DNA of 57,284 nt from Sphingobacteriales bacterium TSM_CSS (lineage in GTDB: Bacteria; Bacteroidota; Bacteroidia; Chitinophagales; UBA2359). The notes beneath the pieces were generated by a model, which had not been told where the DNA came from, ran no database searches, and saw only the letters and a program-made list of their open reading frames with translations. The stretch spans positions 1-57,284 of the forward strand of contig NBMY01000129.1 of the NCBI GenBank assembly GCA_002212985.1, given 5' to 3'. The translations under genes and the position numbers were made by a program. Positions 17,232 through 26,845 of this stretch are shown one piece after another. The stretch's first letter is position 1, and every line of letters begins with the position of its first letter.

Positions 17232-20200
17232 ATGAAGTCTGGTAATTTCTACACCACTTGTTGCCTTGTTGTTACCTTATTGGTTTTAAACCTTTTTACG
17301 GCTCTTGCACAAACCAATTTACAGGCACCCGCAATTATAGAAGAAAATTTTGACGACTGTGTACTGCCTGCCGGCTGGACTTCTAACCTCTTGGGCTACC
17401 AAGGGGCATCGTGGGGCGTAGGCATTCCCGATAACGATAATTCGGGAGGCGCCAGCATAGACGGAACCTGCATGGTCTTTTTTGACGACGATGCCACCGG
17501 TGGCGGCACCGCCACCTGGACTGCCCAAGTTACCTCCCCTGCTTTTGACGGTACCGGCCCAGCAGGCGGCATATTGCTGCTGGAAGCCGATGTGCATTTC
17601 AGAAATTACAATGGTTCCGATGCCTTTACCATCTACGTATCACAAAACGGCACCACCAACTGGGTGCCCGTAGCTGTATATCAAGACCAAAACTATAATG
17701 GCGATAATTTTAACAGTTATGTTCATGCCAATATTGATATTTCTGCTTTTGCCGGGCCCAACATGCGCGTTAGGTTTGAATATTACGACGGCAACGACTG
17801 GAACTGGTGGGCAGCTTTTGACAACTTTAAGGTTAGCCGTGCGCTTTTTGTAGAAGATTTTGACGACTGCGCACTGCCCCCGGGATGGCTGAGTTTTATT
17901 GACAGCGGGGATTTTGGTTGGAATATTGGCAACGACGACGATGCTTGGCCTTATAATATGGACGGTTCCTGCATGGTGTATTTTAATGATGACGCATTGG
18001 GGCAAGCCGCCACTCCCTCATCGGCAGTGCTGGTATCGCCGGCATTTGATGCCACGGTAAATGCCACTATTGCCCTCGATATTGATGTGCATTTCAGAGC
18101 CTACCAAGGGCAGTACTTAGCAATTGGCGTATTGCTGAACGGCGATTTTATGCCGGTGAAAGTTTTTGTGGGCGAAGATTTTGAAGGAACTAACTATGGA
18201 GAATACGGGCATGTAACGCTCGACCTTTCGCCATACCGCAGCCACGATATGCGCTTAGTATTTGGCTTTGGCGATGGCGGCACTTGGGGTTGGTGGGCAA
18301 GTTTCGACAACATAAAAGTAAGTGGCTGGGGCGAATTAAACGATGTTTGCACCCGTGCCGAACCTGTTGCGGTAAACGGGCCCTGTGTAGAGGCTACCAA
18401 CGTAAATGCCATATTTGAAGGCCCTGCCGCCGCTTGTGTTGACAGTACTAAATCGGGTATTTGGTTTAGCTTTGTTGCCCCTGCATCGGGTATTGTTACC
18501 ATTAACAGTGCTTCCAACTTTAACGAGGTTATCACCCTTTTTTCGGGTAATTGCAACAGTCTTAATGCCATTGCCTGTACCAACCGCGATGAGTTTGGAT
18601 TTACCGGCGAAAACCTGCGCGTTACCGGCTTATCCAACGGTCAAACATATTATGTGCGCGTAAGCGGCCGCGTTGGCTCTTTTGGCAGTACCGAAGGTAC
18701 CACCTGCCTTAGCATAACCGGCGGCGGCACACCGCCAGCGCCGCCCGCCAACGACAACTGCAGCGGTGCCGTACAGCTTACCCTCAACGGAAGTTGCATA
18801 AGCGGCAACAACCGCAATGCCACCTTAGAAACCAACGAACCTGTGCCCAGCCTCAACAACCGGTCGCGGGCTTCTATCTGGTACCGCTTTACCGCTCCCG
18901 CTTCGGGAAGGGTAGTTTTAAACAGCGGCGCCGATTTTGCCGATGTTATTACCGTTTACAGCGGCAATTGCGGCGCTCTTACCGAAGTAGGCGGCTCAGA
19001 CTACGGACATACCATTGAACTGAATGGATTAACCGCCGGACAAACCTACCGCGTGCAAATTACCGGCTATTTTGCCACCGTAGAGGGTAATGTGTGCATG
19101 GCCATAACCAACCCGCCCCCGCCGCCTGCCAACGATGTTTGCACCCAAGCTATAGACCTTATTGTTGGCGATGCCTGTACGTTGGCCACCAACCAATCGG
19201 CTACGTTTACCGGCCCAACCGTTGACCTGCAAGTGCCTTTTACCGGCTATGCTGCTGCCACAACCGGTAGTACCAACTATTACTACCGCCCCGACCAAGG
19301 AGCAACCTGCACCGTAAGTACGGTTTACGTGCGCTACGATGTGTTTAATTTTACCCCCACCATATCGGGCAGTTATACCATTATTAATACCTACCCCGAA
19401 ATGGACGGCTACCTGCATGTATATGCGGGCAGTTTTGACCCCAACAACCCCTGCGCCACCTATGTTAACGGAAACGATGATTACAACGGCATAGAACAAT
19501 CTTTGGTTGCGGTAAATTTAACTGCCGGTACCACCTACTACGTGGTTACCAGCGCCTATGGAGCCAACCAAGCCGGCGCGTACAGTACCCAAATAATGGC
19601 ACCGGCACCCGTTGTAAACCACAACGCCACTACTGTAGGCAGCCCCGACTACTACCTGCGCCCCAACCAGGGAACCACCTGTACGGTAAGTGCCATAAAC
19701 GTGCAGTACGATGTGTTTACCTTTTCCGTAACCAATACGGCAACTTACACCATTACAAATACCTACAGCGGCTTTGATGGTTATATGCACCTGTATTCGG
19801 GCAGTTTTAACCCCACGGACCCCTGCGCCACCTATGTTAACGGAAACGATGATTACAACGGCACCACACAATCGCGCATAGTGTTAAATTTAACCGCCGG
19901 CCTTACCTACTACTTAGTTACAAGCGCCTATGCCGCCAACCAATCGGGGGCATACAGTACGGATGTTACAACCCTGCAACCTGCCGCCGGTATTACGCAA
20001 ACACTGTATGATGTAAACATAAACGGACAGCCCACCAGTTGCGACATTAACCCCTCGGCCGCTATATGGTTTAGCTTTACCGCTCCTGCATCGGGTAAAA
20101 TATATGCCACTACCGATGCCGATTTTGTACATGTGCTTTCTGTCTTTTCGGGTGTTTGCGGCAATTTAACCGAGGTTCAGTGCGAGTTTAACCCCTCGCG

Positions 20201-20993
20201 CTGCGGCGAACCGGTACTTATCAGCAACCTTACCCCCGGGCAACAGTATTATTTGCAAATAGCCTCTGCCAATAACCCGTTTGGCTACACGTATGGCGAG
20301 GTGTGCATACAACTGAAAGATGCACAGTACGACCCGGTAAAAGCCAAAATTAAGGTGTTTTTGCAAGGCCCGTACCTTGGCAACGGCAGTATGAGTACCA
20401 CATTAAAACAATACAACCTAATACCCGATACGCAACCGTTTAACCAAAGCCCATGGAATTACAACGGCAACGAATGCCTCGATGAAATACCCAATAATAT
20501 GGTAGATTGGGTATTGGTTGAACTGCGCAATGCCGCCAACAACAATCAGATAGTAGAACAAAAAGCCGCACTGCTGCTTAACAACGGCAGCGTGGCAGAC
20601 AAAGGTAAAGACGGCGTGCGTTTTTATAACATACCGCCCAACAGCAGCTATTACGTGGTTATAAGGCACCGAAACCACCTGGCAGTTATGAGTTCTGTGC
20701 CTGTTCCGTTACCCAACATTAACCCCTATAACTTTGCCGCCGATGGGTCTTATGTGTTGGGCAATCAGCAAACCGTGGCAATGCCCGATGGAAACTGGGC
20801 TATGCGCGCCGGCGATTTTAATGCCGACGGCGTGTTTACCGTGGCCGATTTTAACTTCTATACCGGCCAGGCATCAATGTTGAACCAATATGTTGACAGC
20901 GACTGTAACTTGGACCGAACCGTTACCGTGGCCGATTTTAACCTCTATACGCCCAATGCCAGCACTATTGGCATACAGCAAATAAGGTACTAA
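17232..20993 (+). CDS. Large multidomain secreted surface protein (arm A)
   Basis: 1253 residues. A signal peptide (to about residue 27, ALAQ) is followed by two jelly-roll anchor-type modules (about 30-200 and 205-370, each with an ENFDDC/EDFDDCALPPGW opening and WWA-FDN-KVS ending), then PPC-like modules (opening NDVCTRA/NDNCSGA, core WFSFVAPASG-I, ending ISVTG-like GTTCLSI). Two near-identical repeats follow with YLRPNQG/YYRPDQG-TCTVS, NPCATYVNGNDDYNG. The C-terminus has two dockerin-like repeats (DFNADGVFTVADFN; DCNLDRTVTVADFN), which would bind Ca2+. Function is unknown; adhesion or scaffold is inferred. It is divergent from DUF1800 and followed by tsaD. Confidence 0.85.
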   Translation: MKSGNFYTTCCLVVTLLVLNLFTALAQTNLQAPAIIEENFDDCVLPAGWTSNLLGYQGASWGVGIPDNDNSGGASIDGTCMVFFDDDATGGGTATWTAQVTSPAFDGTGPAGGILLLEADVHFRNYNGSDAFTIYVSQNGTTNWVPVAVYQDQNYNGDNFNSYVHANIDISAFAGPNMRVRFEYYDGNDWNWWAAFDNFKVSRALFVEDFDDCALPPGWLSFIDSGDFGWNIGNDDDAWPYNMDGSCMVYFNDDALGQAATPSSAVLVSPAFDATVNATIALDIDVHFRAYQGQYLAIGVLLNGDFMPVKVFVGEDFEGTNYGEYGHVTLDLSPYRSHDMRLVFGFGDGGTWGWWASFDNIKVSGWGELNDVCTRAEPVAVNGPCVEATNVNAIFEGPAAACVDSTKSGIWFSFVAPASGIVTINSASNFNEVITLFSGNCNSLNAIACTNRDEFGFTGENLRVTGLSNGQTYYVRVSGRVGSFGSTEGTTCLSITGGGTPPAPPANDNCSGAVQLTLNGSCISGNNRNATLETNEPVPSLNNRSRASIWYRFTAPASGRVVLNSGADFADVITVYSGNCGALTEVGGSDYGHTIELNGLTAGQTYRVQITGYFATVEGNVCMAITNPPPPPANDVCTQAIDLIVGDACTLATNQSATFTGPTVDLQVPFTGYAAATTGSTNYYYRPDQGATCTVSTVYVRYDVFNFTPTISGSYTIINTYPEMDGYLHVYAGSFDPNNPCATYVNGNDDYNGIEQSLVAVNLTAGTTYYVVTSAYGANQAGAYSTQIMAPAPVVNHNATTVGSPDYYLRPNQGTTCTVSAINVQYDVFTFSVTNTATYTITNTYSGFDGYMHLYSGSFNPTDPCATYVNGNDDYNGTTQSRIVLNLTAGLTYYLVTSAYAANQSGAYSTDVTTLQPAAGITQTLYDVNINGQPTSCDINPSAAIWFSFTAPASGKIYATTDADFVHVLSVFSGVCGNLTEVQCEFNPSRCGEPVLISNLTPGQQYYLQIASANNPFGYTYGEVCIQLKDAQYDPVKAKIKVFLQGPYLGNGSMSTTLKQYNLIPDTQPFNQSPWNYNGNECLDEIPNNMVDWVLVELRNAANNNQIVEQKAALLLNNGSVADKGKDGVRFYNIPPNSSYYVVIRHRNHLAVMSSVPVPLPNINPYNFAADGSYVLGNQQTVAMPDGNWAMRAGDFNADGVFTVADFNFYTGQASMLNQYVDSDCNLDRTVTVADFNLYTPNASTIGIQQIRY

Positions 20994-21134
20994 AAAATTG
21001 GGGTAAAAAATATGCCCGAAAAGCAGCACCGGAATAGCAGGGCGCATCGGCATTTTGTTTTACCGATTTGAACAAAGAGCCACCGAAGGCGGTTAAAAGA
21101 ACCTGAACCGTTTGCAAAACCGCCAAACCTGTAC

Positions 21135-22154
21135 ATGAAACCCATTACCATTCTTGCCATAGAATCCTCCTGCGATGATACCTCGGCTGCCGTGCTGCAA
21201 GACGGACGGCTGCTGAGCAATGTAGTGGCAGGGCAAGATGTGCATAAGGCATACGGCGGCGTGGTGCCCGAACTGGCCTCCAGAGCGCACCAGCAAAATA
21301 TTGTGCCGGTGGTAGATGTTGCGCTTAAACAGTCCGGCGTTTTACCTAATCAACTCAGCGCCATAGCCTTCACTTCGGGTCCGGGGCTTATAGGATCGTT
21401 GTTTGTAGGTGCCACGTTTGCCAAAGCCATGGCGCTTGCGCTCAACATTCCGCTCATTGCGGTAAACCACATGCGTGCACATGTACTGGCGCATTTTATT
21501 GACGAGCCTAAGCCCCATTTTCCTTTCCTTTGTCTTACCGTTTCGGGCGGACATACCCAAATTGTAAAGGTAAATCACTACCTTGATATGGAAGTAGTGG
21601 GCGAAACAACCGATGACGCCGCCGGCGAAGCCTTTGACAAAACCGCCAAACTCTTGGGGCTGCCCTACCCGGGCGGACCCCTCGTTGACCAATATGCCAA
21701 ATTGGGCAATCCCAATGCTTTTGTTTTTCCGGAGGGTAAAACTAATGAGCCTTTCGGATTTAGTTTTAGCGGATTAAAAACATCAGTTTTGTATTTTTTG
21801 CAAAAAAACACGCATACCAATTCCCAGTTTATCAGCCAAAATCTAAACGATATTTGCGCATCGGTACAAAAAACCATTGTGAGCAGTTTGCTGAAAAGAC
21901 TTAAAAAAGCGGCGCGGCATTATGGAATTACCCATGTTGCCATTGCAGGCGGTGTTTCTGCCAACAGCGAACTGCGCCGCGAACTGGAGGTTTTGGGTAA
22001 GCAAATGAAATGGCAAACGTATATTCCGCAGTTTCAGTATTGTACCGATAATGCGGGCATGATAGCCATGGCAGCCTGGTACCAATACTTAGCAGCCGAT
22101 TTTACCAACCAATATGCCGTACCAAAAGCCCGATACCCCATTGCAGAAAGGTAG
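21135..22154 (+). CDS. tsaD: tRNA threonylcarbamoyladenosine transferase TsaD (arm A)
   Basis: TsaD transfers the threonylcarbamoyl group to A37 of ANN-decoding tRNAs, working with TsaB and TsaE; it is normally single-copy and essential. The 339-residue protein has the metal-binding pair H112-x3-H116 (NHMRAH), the ASKHA segment LTVSGGHTQIV, GEAFDKTAKLLGLPYPGG and AIAGGVSANSELRRE. It lies 141 bases after the surface-protein gene on the same strand. The second intact copy is at 41304-42323. Homology between the arms stops at this gene's 3' end. Confidence 0.96.
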   Translation: MKPITILAIESSCDDTSAAVLQDGRLLSNVVAGQDVHKAYGGVVPELASRAHQQNIVPVVDVALKQSGVLPNQLSAIAFTSGPGLIGSLFVGATFAKAMALALNIPLIAVNHMRAHVLAHFIDEPKPHFPFLCLTVSGGHTQIVKVNHYLDMEVVGETTDDAAGEAFDKTAKLLGLPYPGGPLVDQYAKLGNPNAFVFPEGKTNEPFGFSFSGLKTSVLYFLQKNTHTNSQFISQNLNDICASVQKTIVSSLLKRLKKAARHYGITHVAIAGGVSANSELRRELEVLGKQMKWQTYIPQFQYCTDNAGMIAMAAWYQYLAADFTNQYAVPKARYPIAER

Positions 22155-22536
22155 AGCGTTCGGGTTTAACCTTTGTTTGTAAAAACCATCACTGCCCCGT
22201 AAAGACGCAGCACAATATAATGCCAGCCTGCAAATAAATTTCCCGACACTGCTGTTTGTCCGCAGATTTAGAACAACGGGAGGGGTTTAAGTGGCACGGC
22301 ATAAACACCCGCCGCCCGGATGGTTAGCCCCTGCATTCCGAACCTCGTGTTCAAATGGAAGATAGCTAGTAAGGATTTGAGTGTTCGAACCCATATAAAA
22401 CGGCTACAATGCAAGACGATATGTTTCTCGAAACATATTATTTCAAACATAGAGTTTTTTTGAGCACCATAATCCTTAACCAAATGCCCTCTACCGGATA
22501 TAAAATAGTACAACCCCGGCAAATTGCTTCTCTTTA
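22155..22536. other. Spacer at the inner edge of arm A
   Basis: 382 bases without a gene I can support, between tsaD and the GH9 stop. A GC-rich patch (about 22275-22345) lies beside AT-rich sequence. A TTCGAA-centred site at 22390 and the short palindrome GTTTCTCGAAAC (near 22430) are the only structures seen. It has no counterpart beside the arm-B tsaD, where leucyl aminopeptidase follows after 11 bases, so it marks the recombination or assembly junction. Confidence 0.4.
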
Positions 22537-24612
22537 TTAAGGGTTTGTTTGCGTTACCGATATGGTTCCGGTAATGCCGCCTGTCCACAATACCTGTATG
22601 GTGTTGGTTCCCTGCCCCGATACAATGGTGCCACCCGTTACGGTCCAATTGTAGGTGGCGCCGGTTACGGCTGCAACAGTATAGGTTTCGGTAGTGTTGG
22701 GGCAGGTAGTGTTGGTGCCGGTAATGGCTACCGTAAAGGGGGCGCAGCAGTTAACATCAGTAAATTTGCTCAACAGGCGCACATAGGCAGCTTGCGTGTA
22801 AATGGCGTTTTCGGTAATTTCCCACGAGTTTTGCGGCCAACTGGTGTTCCAGTCTTTATAAGATTTTTGAACGGGTTGATTTTGCGGAGGCGAAATAGTG
22901 CCGCCATAAGCGCCATCGGGTTGGTAGCTGGGGTTGGCGCCGCCCGGTATAAAACCCGGAGCAGGTCCGTAGGTTGATGTGCCAACGCGGTCCCAAAGCG
23001 TGCTGCCATCGGTAAACCAACTGTGGTAGAACTCGTTTATGGAGTTTTCGGCCCCGAAAGCGCCCATGTTGCTGAGGTAGGTAAAACAGGTAGGATTTAC
23101 CCCGTGCAAATAGTGTATAAACCCCGATGCGGCATTGCGGTAATTGGCAGCGTTGGCGCTGTTGAGGTTATACACGTTCATGGAGGCAAACATGCTGCCC
23201 TGTTCTGCTTTAAACTGGTTGTTGCCCCAGGTGTAGTTGTTATCGGCCATGTAGGCGCGGTAGGCATCGGTATTGTTTAAAAAAGCCGGCAGGTTATCGC
23301 CATTGTTGGCGCTCATGCTGTTGGCGTAGATGTTTCTGATGTTGGTTACTACCGAAGCCGTAGCGCCCGAAGCGCGGCCGTAGTACAGCAGGCCGTCCTG
23401 GTAGGGGGTTTCAAACGGGTAGGCGTAGCTCCACTGCATGAGGTGCATTTGGTTGTAGTTATTGTCGAAAAAGGTGCGGTAGGTGGTGTTGGCGGTAAGG
23501 GTGTAGAGGTAGGCCGCGGCACAAATTTTTCTGGCCAGTTGGTCGTAGGCATCATCTTCGGCAGAAACGTTTTGAAACCCTGTGTTGGAAAAACTCACCG
23601 AGGGGTTGGCAACTGCCCAGTTCCAGGCATTAACGGCGGCGGTTTCGAGGGTGTTTGAATAGGTGGTCATGGCGGGTATGCCCAAAGAGCGGTAAACAAT
23701 GGCAGCATTGGCAAAAACGGCAGCGCCGGTTATGGTTGCCGAGGTAGAGGCGGCTCCGTAGCGGCGGTAAGCTGCATCGGCACCGGGCGGGCTGGCAGCG
23801 CTGAAATCGGTAACCGAAACTTTGTGCAACAGCGAGCCGTTGGCTTGTTGCATACGCAGCAGCCAGTCGAGTTCCCATTTTACCTCGTCCAGCAGGTCGG
23901 GTATGCCGTTGCCCGATTCGGGTATATTGTAGTCATCGTGCCAAACATCGGGTTGCTCTTCATAGGCCAGCAGCAGGTCGTTCAGGGGGGTAAAGGTAAA
24001 GTTTACATACTTGTTGTAGTCGCCCGCATCGTGCCAGCCGCCCCAAAGATTTTTGGTGGTGCTTGCATTGGTATTGGTTACCAGCCGGCAATCGGTATCT
24101 TGTTGTGTTCCTGTGTGGCAGGCGGTGGTATCTTGCCAGCCTGCGCCGGCATAGGGCGTTGTTTTGGGCGTGCCGCAGCGCTGGTAGTAAAAGGTGCGCA
24201 TGGCTTGTTTAAGTACCAGACTATAGGCGCAGTTGCCTATTTCAAAATCGTAAGATTTGGCATCGTTTACCGGGTCGTACACATAATACATGCCGGGCGT
24301 GGTAAGCGCCGAAAAATCGAACCACCACACTTTGTCGCCCGATTGGCTGTGAGTAGCGCCTCCGTTCCATGCAACCGTTGGTCCCGAAAACACCTCTGCA
24401 TTATCTGCCACGCGGCGCACTTTATAAGTAGCGCCGGGTGTAAACGGCGTGGTTACATTGTAACCCACCTGCGGGTTGCTGATGACGGCAATTTTTTGCT
24501 CGCCGGCAGGGTAGCCAAATTGGTCAATTTTAATGCGGTTGTCGGTGGTGGTGGCTAAGGCTGCGCCAAACTGAAAAACCAACAGCAATGCAAGGGAAAC
24601 TATGTGTTTCAT
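22537..24612 (-). CDS. Glycoside hydrolase family 9 endoglucanase
   Basis: 691 residues. Signal peptide (to about 21, GAALA), a CelD-type N-terminal Ig-like domain (about 25-115, starting IKIDQFGYPAGEQKIAVIS), and the GH9 (alpha/alpha)6 catalytic domain (about 125-590) with the Asp pair in WGGWHDAGDYNKYV and the acid in WEITENAIYTQAAY. A cysteine pair then opens a PKD-like module that stops abruptly at VTQTNP. No T9SS sorting domain follows, unlike other secreted proteins here, so the 3' end may be lost. It would hydrolyse beta-1,4-glucan outside the cell. The ATG at 24612 is chosen for the signal peptide; the longer frame overlaps the transporter gene. Confidence 0.9.
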   Translation of the reverse strand: MKHIVSLALLLVFQFGAALATTTDNRIKIDQFGYPAGEQKIAVISNPQVGYNVTTPFTPGATYKVRRVADNAEVFSGPTVAWNGGATHSQSGDKVWWFDFSALTTPGMYYVYDPVNDAKSYDFEIGNCAYSLVLKQAMRTFYYQRCGTPKTTPYAGAGWQDTTACHTGTQQDTDCRLVTNTNASTTKNLWGGWHDAGDYNKYVNFTFTPLNDLLLAYEEQPDVWHDDYNIPESGNGIPDLLDEVKWELDWLLRMQQANGSLLHKVSVTDFSAASPPGADAAYRRYGAASTSATITGAAVFANAAIVYRSLGIPAMTTYSNTLETAAVNAWNWAVANPSVSFSNTGFQNVSAEDDAYDQLARKICAAAYLYTLTANTTYRTFFDNNYNQMHLMQWSYAYPFETPYQDGLLYYGRASGATASVVTNIRNIYANSMSANNGDNLPAFLNNTDAYRAYMADNNYTWGNNQFKAEQGSMFASMNVYNLNSANAANYRNAASGFIHYLHGVNPTCFTYLSNMGAFGAENSINEFYHSWFTDGSTLWDRVGTSTYGPAPGFIPGGANPSYQPDGAYGGTISPPQNQPVQKSYKDWNTSWPQNSWEITENAIYTQAAYVRLLSKFTDVNCCAPFTVAITGTNTTCPNTTETYTVAAVTGATYNWTVTGGTIVSGQGTNTIQVLWTGGITGTISVTQTNP

Positions 24613-24749
24613 AGAGCTTGTGTGTTGTGTAGTAAAAAAATGATTTCGGGAAATGCCGCCAAGCTGAAAAGCTGGTATTTCGGGCATTAAAACTACTTCC
24701 AAATTTCGGTTTTTTTCAGCATTTTTCCCGATGTTGAGGTTATCAATGC

Positions 24750-25553
24750 TTAAAAATTGTTCCAACGGCAATGCACCCACACCACAGCCATGCAACAGCA
24801 GCAAAACAGGGCGGTACAGGCAACATCGGGCAGGGTAACGGGTGTTTGCAACCGGGTGCGGCGGTAGTTAAAACATCGGGCTTCCATGGCAACAACCAAC
24901 GCATCGGAACGGATAAAAACTTGTTGTAAAAACGGTTGCAACAGTTGTTTCGCCCTTTTCATCATGCCTTTTAAGCCTTTGGTATGTGCCAGCCGCGCCA
25001 GTTGAGCCCCGTTAATTTGACGGTAGGCGGCAAACAGGGCCGGCGCTTGTGCAAAAATTAACCCCATCATGGCGCTAACGGTTGCCGCAACTTTTGCCGG
25101 AAACGGCCGCAACAATGCTGCTACGGCACGGCTCAGTTGCGAGGCGGTAGTGGTGGCGGTAAACAACAATCCTAATGCCCAAAAAAGCCCCATTTTACAG
25201 GCAAAATCAAGCCCGTAGAGGCAGCCCTGCCGGCTTGCCATTTGCAAAATGCCGTTGTTGTCTAAGGGTTGGCCGGGTATGGTAAATGCCGGAACCAACG
25301 CTGCAAGGGGCAGCCAAAGGAGCAGCAGCCTGCTTTGGCGGGCAAACAGCCGCACCGGCAAGCCCGATGCCAGCCAAACAACCGCCAACAGCAGTCCAAG
25401 AGCTGCCAAACCCATGAAATTACCTTGTTTTGCAGATATTCCAAGGGTACTAACCGCAAACACGGCTAAACAAAGCAGTTTGCAACGTGCCTCTAAACGA
25501 TGCACGGCAGAAGGGCGGTAAAAATACCCGAACAGTATTAGTTGGTCAGCCAT
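24750..25553 (-). CDS. ECF transporter T component (biotin module)
   Basis: 267 residues, CbiQ/EcfT family: the membrane scaffold that couples the ATPase to the substrate-binding S component. At least five hydrophobic segments are visible (around 25-42, 45-65, 75-92, 118-135, 245-262), and a long amphipathic region with coupling helices lies at about 170-235. The second coupling motif reads EARCF rather than the usual Ala-Arg-Gly. Its start overlaps the ATPase gene by 16 bases (25538-25553). Read after BioY and the ATPase it forms a compact three-gene biotin uptake unit (BioN role). Confidence 0.85.
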   Translation of the reverse strand: MADQLILFGYFYRPSAVHRLEARCKLLCLAVFAVSTLGISAKQGNFMGLAALGLLLAVVWLASGLPVRLFARQSRLLLLWLPLAALVPAFTIPGQPLDNNGILQMASRQGCLYGLDFACKMGLFWALGLLFTATTTASQLSRAVAALLRPFPAKVAATVSAMMGLIFAQAPALFAAYRQINGAQLARLAHTKGLKGMMKRAKQLLQPFLQQVFIRSDALVVAMEARCFNYRRTRLQTPVTLPDVACTALFCCCCMAVVWVHCRWNNF

Positions 25554-26296
25554 GTAAGTGAGTCTATGGGGCGGTTAACAGGGTAGGGACGTTTTACCCC
25601 AAATTGCGGTGTTTGGGGCAGTACGGCTTCGGGGGTGCCGTCGGCCACCAATTGGCCGTTTTGCATAAGGGTAAGGCGGGTGGCATGTGCCAGTACTTTT
25701 TCCAAATCGTGGGTAATAACCAAAATAGTGTGGTTGTTTTGGTGCAGGCGCACCATTTGTTGCAAGGTTTGCACCACGCCGGGGTAATCGAGCCCGTTGA
25801 AAGGCTCGTCGAAAACTACCATTTTCGGGCGCATCACCAGAATGCCGGCAATGGCCAGGCGGCGTTGTTCGCCTCCCGAAAGCTCAAACGGATGCCGGTT
25901 TTCAAAGCCCTGCAACCCTACCCATGCCAGCGCTTCCTGCACGCGACTGCTAATTTCGGAAGGGGAGAGATACAGGTTTTCGGGGCCAAAAGCTATTTCG
26001 TCCCACACGGTTTGTGCCACCATTTGGCTGCCCGAATCCTGAAACACCATGCCCACAGCCTGCCGCGCTGCCAAAAGTTGTTTTTGAACCGGAACGCCGT
26101 TTAACAAAACACTGCCCGATGTAGGTAACAACAGCCCGTTGAAATGCCTTACCAACGCCGTTTTACCCGATCCGTTGCTGCCCGACAGCACAATAAACTG
26201 GCCCTGCTCAATAACCCAGTTTACGTCGTTAACGGCAAGTGTTCCGTTGGCAAAACGGTGTATGAGGTTGGTTACCTGCAACAAGGGCAACGGCAT
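25538..26296 (-). CDS. ECF transporter ATPase (biotin module)
   Basis: A 252-residue ABC ATPase of the CbiO/EcfA/BioM type. Walker A GSNGSGKTA (about 38-46), Q-loop in VFQDSGSQM, signature LSGGEQRRLAIAG, Walker B MVVFDEPFNGLD and the switch His in VITHDLEKV are all intact. It powers uptake with the overlapping T component and with BioY, which ends 3 bases before this start. A single ATPase gene implies a homodimer, as in BioMNY of Rhodobacter. Confidence 0.9.
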   Translation of the reverse strand: MPLPLLQVTNLIHRFANGTLAVNDVNWVIEQGQFIVLSGSNGSGKTALVRHFNGLLLPTSGSVLLNGVPVQKQLLAARQAVGMVFQDSGSQMVAQTVWDEIAFGPENLYLSPSEISSRVQEALAWVGLQGFENRHPFELSGGEQRRLAIAGILVMRPKMVVFDEPFNGLDYPGVVQTLQQMVRLHQNNHTILVITHDLEKVLAHATRLTLMQNGQLVADGTPEAVLPQTPQFGVKRPYPVNRPIDSLTWLTN

Positions 26297-26299
26297 AGT

Positions 26300-26845
26300 T
26301 TACGGGTTGTTGTTTGGTAAAAGCAGGTTGGGACGCGCCCAATGAGCTACAGCGGCTGCCAGCAACATTTTTGTTACATTAAAGGGTATAAACGGCACCA
26401 ATCCGGCGGTGAGGGCTGCCCCTAAACTAAGGTTTAGCTTAAACATTAACCCGGCAATGCCCAGTGTAAAAATTGCCACACTGCCCAAAACCAGCCCAAC
26501 GGCATCGGCCAACCAGCTGTTGCGTTTGTTTGTTACCAATGCAATCATAACCGATGCCACGCCAAACCCCAAAAGGTAGCCACCCGTTGGACCGTAAAAA
26601 GCCTGCAAACCGCCGGTTCCGCCGGCAAAAACAGGCAACCCTATAGCGCCAAGCAGCAAGTACATGCCCACGCTTACCGGTGCCCAGGGCCAACCCAGCA
26701 ACAAACCGGCAAGCATAACAAAAAAATCGCTCAGCACAATGGGCACTTCGCCAATGGGCAGACTTATGTAAGCGCCAATAATAACAAGTACGGTAAACAA
26801 GGCAGCGCGCACCATCATGCGCAAATTGGGCATATTGTTGTCCAT
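26300..26845 (-). CDS. bioY: Biotin transporter S component BioY
   Basis: 181 residues with six membrane helices. BioY signatures are PIGEVPIVLSDFFVMLAGLLLG and the biotin-binding region GLPVFAGGTGG ... FYGPTGGYLLGF. It binds biotin and feeds it to the ATPase/T module encoded immediately downstream. The ATG at 26845 (MDNNMPNLRMM) is preferred over one 18 codons earlier because family members start near the first helix. No biotin-repressor operator is evident upstream. Confidence 0.93.
   Translation of the reverse strand: MDNNMPNLRMMVRAALFTVLVIIGAYISLPIGEVPIVLSDFFVMLAGLLLGWPWAPVSVGMYLLLGAIGLPVFAGGTGGLQAFYGPTGGYLLGFGVASVMIALVTNKRNSWLADAVGLVLGSVAIFTLGIAGLMFKLNLSLGAALTAGLVPFIPFNVTKMLLAAAVAHWARPNLLLPNNNP

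Larger units (their letters stand above)
6565..22154 (+). repeat. Arm A of a ~16-kb diverged inverted repeat
   Basis: From codon 13 of rplM to the tsaD stop, every gene recurs in the same order and relative orientation, inverted, at 41304-57284. Proteins are by eye around 90% identical, synonymous sites differ often, and most spacers are unalignable apart from short conserved blocks. The homology ends at the tsaD 3' end on the inner side. Gene order inside the arm: rplM, amine oxidase, DinB, esterase, aldehyde dehydrogenase, membrane protein, tRNA-Phe, DUF1501, DUF1800, surface protein, tsaD. Confidence 0.95.

Noticed and set aside
22380..22410. TTCGAA motif resembling a tRNA T-loop, possible integrase attachment remnant
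   Set aside because: No flanking 5-bp stem, no anticodon or acceptor arm; chance palindrome.
23824..24558. 244-residue plus-strand frame
   Set aside because: Antisense of the GH9 catalytic domain; low-complexity Val/Gly composition typical of shadows.
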